From: CAYYHA01 sp964471535
GTDB taxonomy: Bacteria > Myxococcota > Myxococcia > SLRQ01
Direction: 5' to 3'
NCBI GenBank assembly: GCA_964471535.1
Contig: CAYYHA010000047.1
Location: forward strand, 1 to 22,661
Length of the DNA stretch: 22,661 bases
Shown here in pieces: positions 22,592-22,661 of this stretch. Each line of letters begins with the position of its first letter. The stretch's first letter is position 1. The position numbers were made by a program, and so were the translations under genes. The notes beneath the pieces are model-generated. The model ran no database searches. It had not been told where the DNA came from and was given only the letters and a program-made list of their open reading frames with translations.

Positions 22592-22661
22592 TGGGGCGTC
22601 GTCTAACGGCAGGACATCGGCCTTTGGAGCCGACTATCCAGGTTCGAATCCTGGCGCCCCA
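22592..22661 (+). tRNA. tRNA-Gln (anticodon TTG), 3' end cut by the window
   Basis: The cloverleaf is complete apart from the last bases. The acceptor 5' strand TGGGGCG (22592-22598) pairs with CGCCCCA at the window end. The D-arm is GTC-TAACGGCAG-GAC, the anticodon stem TCGGC/GCCGA with loop CTTTGGA (anticodon TTG, reading CAA), the variable loop CTATC, and the T-arm CCAGG-TTCGAAT-CCTGG. Only the discriminator base and any encoded CCA fall outside. Confidence 0.96.

Overview
The window is about 22.7 kb of uniformly GC-rich bacterial DNA (third codon positions are nearly all G or C). Lipobox-type signal peptides point to an outer-membrane-type cell envelope, and an AddAB-type recombination nuclease is present. 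Overall gene style fits a Myxococcota or other former deltaproteobacterial genome; this is inference, as no marker gene fixes the taxon. Two runs of N (10 and 100 bases) show it is a scaffold, probably a draft or metagenome assembly.

Left part (1-5200, rightward). A DUF5602/TTHB210-like lipoprotein gene has an in-frame stop at codon 36 and is preceded by a TTGACA promoter whose -10 region sits in a perfect 17-bp palindrome. Next comes a tight four-gene operon in which every junction is a 4-nt ATGA or GTGA overlap: a TetR regulator with a histone-like basic tail, a PEP-utilizing swivel (phospho-histidine) protein without an ATP-grasp domain, a SAM-dependent O-methyltransferase, and a stand-alone PPDK/PEP-synthase-type ATP-grasp protein. 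The two enzyme halves together supply the three parts of a rifampicin-phosphotransferase-like enzyme, split around a methyltransferase. This is the best candidate for an undescribed small-molecule-modifying system in the window.

Middle part (5324-11465, all leftward). A propeller-like lipoprotein is broken by a 10-N gap flanked by a diverged inverted duplication that looks like an assembly artefact. It is followed by a LON-substrate-binding-domain protein, a translationally coupled pair of WYL regulators, a metallophosphoesterase, a 100-N gap with a possible truncated gene and an 18-bp palindrome, and a gamma-glutamylcyclotransferase-fold protein.

Right part. A divergent promoter region, apparently sharing one palindromic -35 element, drives the cyclotransferase gene leftward and a degenerate nucleotide-cyclase-like membrane protein rightward. 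A Cys-rich putative lipoprotein gene then converges on a leftward set: an archaemetzincin-like protease with an altered third zinc ligand, an exported NTR/TIMP-like protein, and the double-strand-break repair pair AddB and AddA (4-nt overlap). The window ends in a tRNA-Gln(TTG) gene lacking only its final 3' bases, divergent from the protease, with a well-formed promoter. No insertion sequence, CRISPR array or phage gene is visible.
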